Assembly: GCA_947254205.1 (NCBI GenBank)
Contig: CAMYCE010000102.1
Coordinates: forward strand, 1 to 7,583
Direction: 5' to 3'
Length of the DNA stretch: 7,583 bases
DNA from: an uncultured Prevotellaceae bacterium
Lineage (GTDB): Bacteria; Bacteroidota; Bacteroidia; Bacteroidales; Muribaculaceae
The notes beneath the pieces were generated by a model that was given only the letters and a program-made list of their open reading frames with translations, made no database searches and was not told the origin of the DNA. This document shows positions 6,115 to 7,583 of the stretch, piece by piece. The position numbers and the translations under genes are program-made. The first letter of the stretch is position 1. Every line of letters begins with the position of its first letter.

Positions 6115-7016
6115 GCCATCGTGTGCACCCATATCGTGACTATGCCACTTTTTTGAGTGAACATTTCGACTGCAAGGTGCAAAAGATTGCCCTTGATGCC
6201 GGTTTCACTTGTCCCAATCGCGACGGCACGCGAGGCCGTGGCGGTTGCATCTATTGCAGCACGCAGGCTTTTAATCCGCGCTACTGCAACCCTTCATTGT
6301 CGATAACGAGCCAATTGGAGGCAGGCAAGCGTTTTTTGGCCCACAAGTACCCAAGCATGAAATATTTGGCCTATCTTCAGGCACACACCAACACCTATGC
6401 ACCTGTGCCACAACTCATGGCTCTTTATCGTGAGGCTCTTGCTTGCAATGATGTGGTGGGCATTGTCATTGCCACCCGTCCCGATTGCTTGAGCGATGAA
6501 TTGCTCATCGAGTTGCAAGAGTTGTCGCGCAGCACCTTTGTGATGATAGAGCTTGGCATTGAAACGGTGCACGACCACACCCTGCAATTGATTAATCGTT
6601 GTCATGATTGGGCAACTTCGCGCAATGCCATTGAGCGCATCGCCCAGCGTGGCATTCCTTGTGGTGTGCACCTGATTTTGGGCTTGCCGGGCGAGTCGCT
6701 TTCCCACATGTGTGCCAGCGTCGATGCCATTGGCCACTTGCCCATAGCCACAGTCAAGTTTCATCAACTTCAAGTGGTGAAAGGCACTCGCTTGGCTCGC
6801 ATGGCCTTGCAGGGCATCATTCAGCCACCAGCGTGGACAGCCCAGCAATATGCCCATGTGTGTGCTCAACTTGTGAACCGTCTTGCTCCCCACATTGCCA
6901 TCGAGCGGCTTGTCTCGGAGTCGCCAGGGCACATGCTTCTCTCGCCCCGATGGGGGTTAAAACCACAAGAAATCACAGCTATGGTCGACTCTTTTCTCCA
7001 ACCAAAAGTCCCTTGA
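6111..7016 (+). CDS. TIGR01212-family radical SAM protein (YhcC-like)
   Basis: About 301 residues from GTG 6111, which overlaps the aroC stop as GTGA; the frame stays open to a TTG at 6081 inside aroC. The early DYATFLSEHF followed by KVQKIALDAGFTCPNRDG is the family start. The iron-sulfur cysteines follow an expanded pattern, C-x11-C-x2-C (Cys34, Cys46, Cys49: CPNRDGTRGRGGCIYC), instead of the classic C-x3-C-x2-C; this is characteristic of YhcC/TIGR01212 and Elp3-like proteins. Further family blocks are YLAYLQAHTNTYAP, VIATRPDCLSDELL, MIELGIETVHD, GVHLILGLPGES, KFHQLQVVKGTRLA and a closing SPRWGLK. The reaction of this family is not, to my knowledge, established. Overlap with aroC indicates coupling in translation, not necessarily a shared pathway. 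The stop is followed directly by a broken metallophosphoesterase. Confidence 0.9.
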   Translation: MSHRVHPYRDYATFLSEHFDCKVQKIALDAGFTCPNRDGTRGRGGCIYCSTQAFNPRYCNPSLSITSQLEAGKRFLAHKYPSMKYLAYLQAHTNTYAPVPQLMALYREALACNDVVGIVIATRPDCLSDELLIELQELSRSTFVMIELGIETVHDHTLQLINRCHDWATSRNAIERIAQRGIPCGVHLILGLPGESLSHMCASVDAIGHLPIATVKFHQLQVVKGTRLARMALQGIIQPPAWTAQQYAHVCAQLVNRLAPHIAIERLVSESPGHMLLSPRWGLKPQEITAMVDSFLQPKVP

Positions 7017-7269
7017 TTAAGGCTTTGCCCGACTACACGCTGGTGCACACCACCGGGCATAATGTGCTGTGTGTGGGCGGAGCAGTGTCGACCGACCGCA
7101 ACTTGCGCATCTCGCACAGCTATATCAATATCTCGTGGAGCATGGTCGCCCTGCAGCTTCTTGGTTTTTGGGGCATTATCATCATAGTGGTGAACAAGAG
7201 CATGAGCACACTCGCTTGCGCTTGCTCGACATCATGGAGTTGTGTGGTGTAGATGAGAGAGTTAGATGA
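7017..7269 (+). pseudogene. Remnant of a calcineurin-like metallophosphoesterase
   Basis: Two frames together read as the back half of a Bacteroidota metallophosphoesterase. Frame A (from about 7019) encodes ALPDYTLVHTTGHN and then VLCVGGAVSTDRNLR up to about 7108, the usual mid-protein block GGA-x-S-x-DR. Frame B encodes LYQYLVEHGRP, ASWFLGHYHHS (GHxH metal motif at 7171-7188) and RLRLLDIMELC, stopping at 7269. The N-terminal half with the D-x-H and GNHD metal motifs is absent. The stretch that normally separates the two blocks, with its W-rich and T-H-x-P segment, is also missing. The frame switch falls near 7106-7117, so one internal deletion explains both. No start codon is credible. It lies directly after the radical SAM stop and about 50 bp before the tRNA promoter. 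A working gene read by programmed frameshifting is unlikely because essential motifs are gone. Confidence 0.75.
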
Positions 7270-7317
7270 AGCCTACAAAAAAAATGATAAAAACTTTGAT
7301 ATTTTTTCTCAAAAAAG

Positions 7318-7347
7318 TTGCAGAATCACAAATTATGCGTAACTTTG
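7318..7347 (+). promoter_or_regulatory. Promoter of tRNA-Ala
   Basis: TTG at 7318-7320 is followed after 19 nt by TAACTTTG at 7340-7347, an excellent match to the Bacteroidota -33/-7 promoter (TTG-N19-TAnnTTTG). The predicted start lies a few bases before the mature tRNA 5' end at 7360. The flanking DNA is strongly AT-rich (7277-7320), like an UP-type region. This is the best promoter in the window. Confidence 0.75.
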
Positions 7348-7359
7348 CATCGCTTTTGA

Positions 7360-7432
7360 GGGGCATTAGCTCATCTGGTAGAGCGCAACACTGGCAGTGT
7401 TGAGGTAAGCGGTTCGAGTCCGCTATGCTCCA
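7360..7432 (+). tRNA. tRNA-Ala (anticodon GGC)
   Basis: A 73-nt cloverleaf folds fully. Acceptor GGGGCAT (7360-7366) pairs with ATGCTCC (7425-7431), including the G3-U70 wobble that marks alanine tRNAs. The D-stem is GCTC/GAGC (7369-7372 with 7381-7384). The anticodon stem CAACA/TGTTG (7386-7390 with 7398-7402) holds the loop CTGGCAG, giving anticodon GGC at 7393-7395 for codon GCC (and GCU). The T-stem AGCGG/CCGCT encloses TTCGAGT. The discriminator is A7432. The 3' CCA is not encoded (CAA follows), so it must be added by CCA-adding enzyme. It is a single gene with its own promoter and terminator, outside an rRNA operon. Confidence 0.96.
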
Positions 7433-7452
7433 CAACAACTTCAAAAAACAAC

Positions 7453-7490
7453 GAGTGCTGGAATCATTAAGATTTCGGCACTCAATTTCT
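7453..7490 (+). terminator. Rho-independent terminator of tRNA-Ala
   Basis: An 8-bp stem, GAGTGCTG (7453-7460) with CGGCACTC (7476-7483) including one G-U pair, has a 15-nt loop and is followed by AATTTCTTTT. It lies 20 nt after the tRNA and ends its transcript. Confidence 0.7.
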
Positions 7491-7516
7491 TTTATTAGGT
7501 ATTTTTGCTAATTTTG
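7486..7516 (+). promoter_or_regulatory. Possible promoter pointing into the right repeat arm
   Basis: TAATTTTG at 7509-7516 matches TAnnTTTG, and TTTC at 7486-7489 lies 19 nt upstream. Transcription would begin near 7522 and run straight into the arm at 7529, so the transcript would begin with the palindrome. The gene it serves, if any, lies outside the window. AT-rich sequence makes a chance match possible. Confidence 0.35.
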
Positions 7517-7528
7517 TAACGTTCTTAC

Positions 7529-7583
7529 TTTAACCCCAATCGGTCATTAGGTTTCTTTGTTTTTGTCAAATTACTCAAAATAA
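7529..7583. repeat. Right copy of the palindromic repeat (arm plus loop)
   Basis: Positions 7529-7573 are the exact reverse complement of 9-53. They are followed by the loop CTCAAAA (7574-7580) and the first three bases (TAA) of the expected opposite arm, where the window stops. The last 11 bases (ACTCAAAATAA) equal the first 11 bases of the window. Joined end to end, the two window ends would make one hairpin of 45-bp arms with a 7-nt loop. Confidence 0.85.

Noticed and set aside
5503..6132. Long antisense frame across aroC (209 codons)
   Set aside because: aroC is complete with all three signatures; the antisense product is His/Gly-rich with no family features.
6294..6932. 212-codon frame antisense to the radical SAM gene
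   Set aside because: Shadow of a fully conserved radical SAM coding sequence.
6659..7252. 197-codon plus-strand frame running from the radical SAM gene into the metallophosphoesterase region
   Set aside because: Its first two thirds are an out-of-frame shadow of the radical SAM gene. Only the part after about 7019 is meaningful, and it is listed as the pseudogene.
9..7573. The inverted repeats as termini of one 7.5-kb transposon or invertible island
   Set aside because: No transposase or recombinase lies between them, and moving or inverting a block of essential genes is unlikely. Each arm also reads into the same loop, which points to two separate palindrome copies.
1..7583. Complete small plasmid or phage circle suggested by the end overlap
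   Set aside because: There is no replication, mobilisation or phage gene, and the content is pheS, tilS, aroC, nth and a tRNA, i.e. chromosomal core genes. A multi-copy repeat at both ends explains the overlap better.
7360..7583. tRNA-Ala as an integration site with an attached element
   Set aside because: No duplicate of the tRNA 3' end and no integrase are seen in the window.
1..7583. CRISPR array, toxin-antitoxin pair, defence system or riboswitch
   Set aside because: No regularly spaced repeats, no paired small genes with such motifs, and no leader long enough with a recognisable aptamer were found on reading both strands.

Overview
The window looks like a piece of a Bacteroidales chromosome (Muribaculaceae- or Prevotella-like, probably gut-associated). 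Evidence: upstream of most genes there is a Bacteroidota-type -7 box (TAnnTTTG) and no Shine-Dalgarno sequence. The protein set also fits: a PorT-like outer-membrane barrel, a thioredoxin-fold exported protein resembling the DUF5106 group, and a Bacteroidota-style TIGR01212 radical SAM protein. The placement rests on family recognition and motif reading, not on a search.

Layout, left to right. Positions 1-53 are one arm and loop of a palindromic repeat. A small outer-membrane beta-barrel gene (67-747, +) follows, convergent with a minus-strand group: pheS (2773-1736), nth (1604-972) and a 68-residue orphan protein (966-760) resembling the C-terminal domain of a cation diffusion facilitator. 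pheS diverges from tilS (2944-4290, +) across 170 bp of promoter DNA. tilS overlaps tail-to-tail with an exported thioredoxin-fold protein gene (4957-4268, -). That gene in turn diverges from aroC (5038-6114, +), which is coupled by a GTGA overlap to a TIGR01212 radical SAM gene (6111-7016, +). Next come a broken calcineurin-like metallophosphoesterase remnant (7017-7269), tRNA-Ala(GGC) with its own promoter and terminator (7318-7483), a possible rightward promoter, and the other arm of the palindrome (7529-7583).

The intact genes are mostly housekeeping: tRNA charging (pheS), tRNA-Ile decoding (tilS), alanine tRNA supply, base-excision repair (nth) and the last step of the shikimate pathway (aroC). 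They are not one pathway. The shared themes are translation and core metabolism plus two envelope proteins.

I see no CRISPR array, phage, insertion-sequence transposase, toxin-antitoxin pair or defence system, and no convincing new multi-gene system. The unusual items are the 45-bp inverted repeat closing both window ends (with an 11-bp direct end overlap), the decayed metallophosphoesterase beside the tRNA, and the orphan CDF-like domain downstream of nth.
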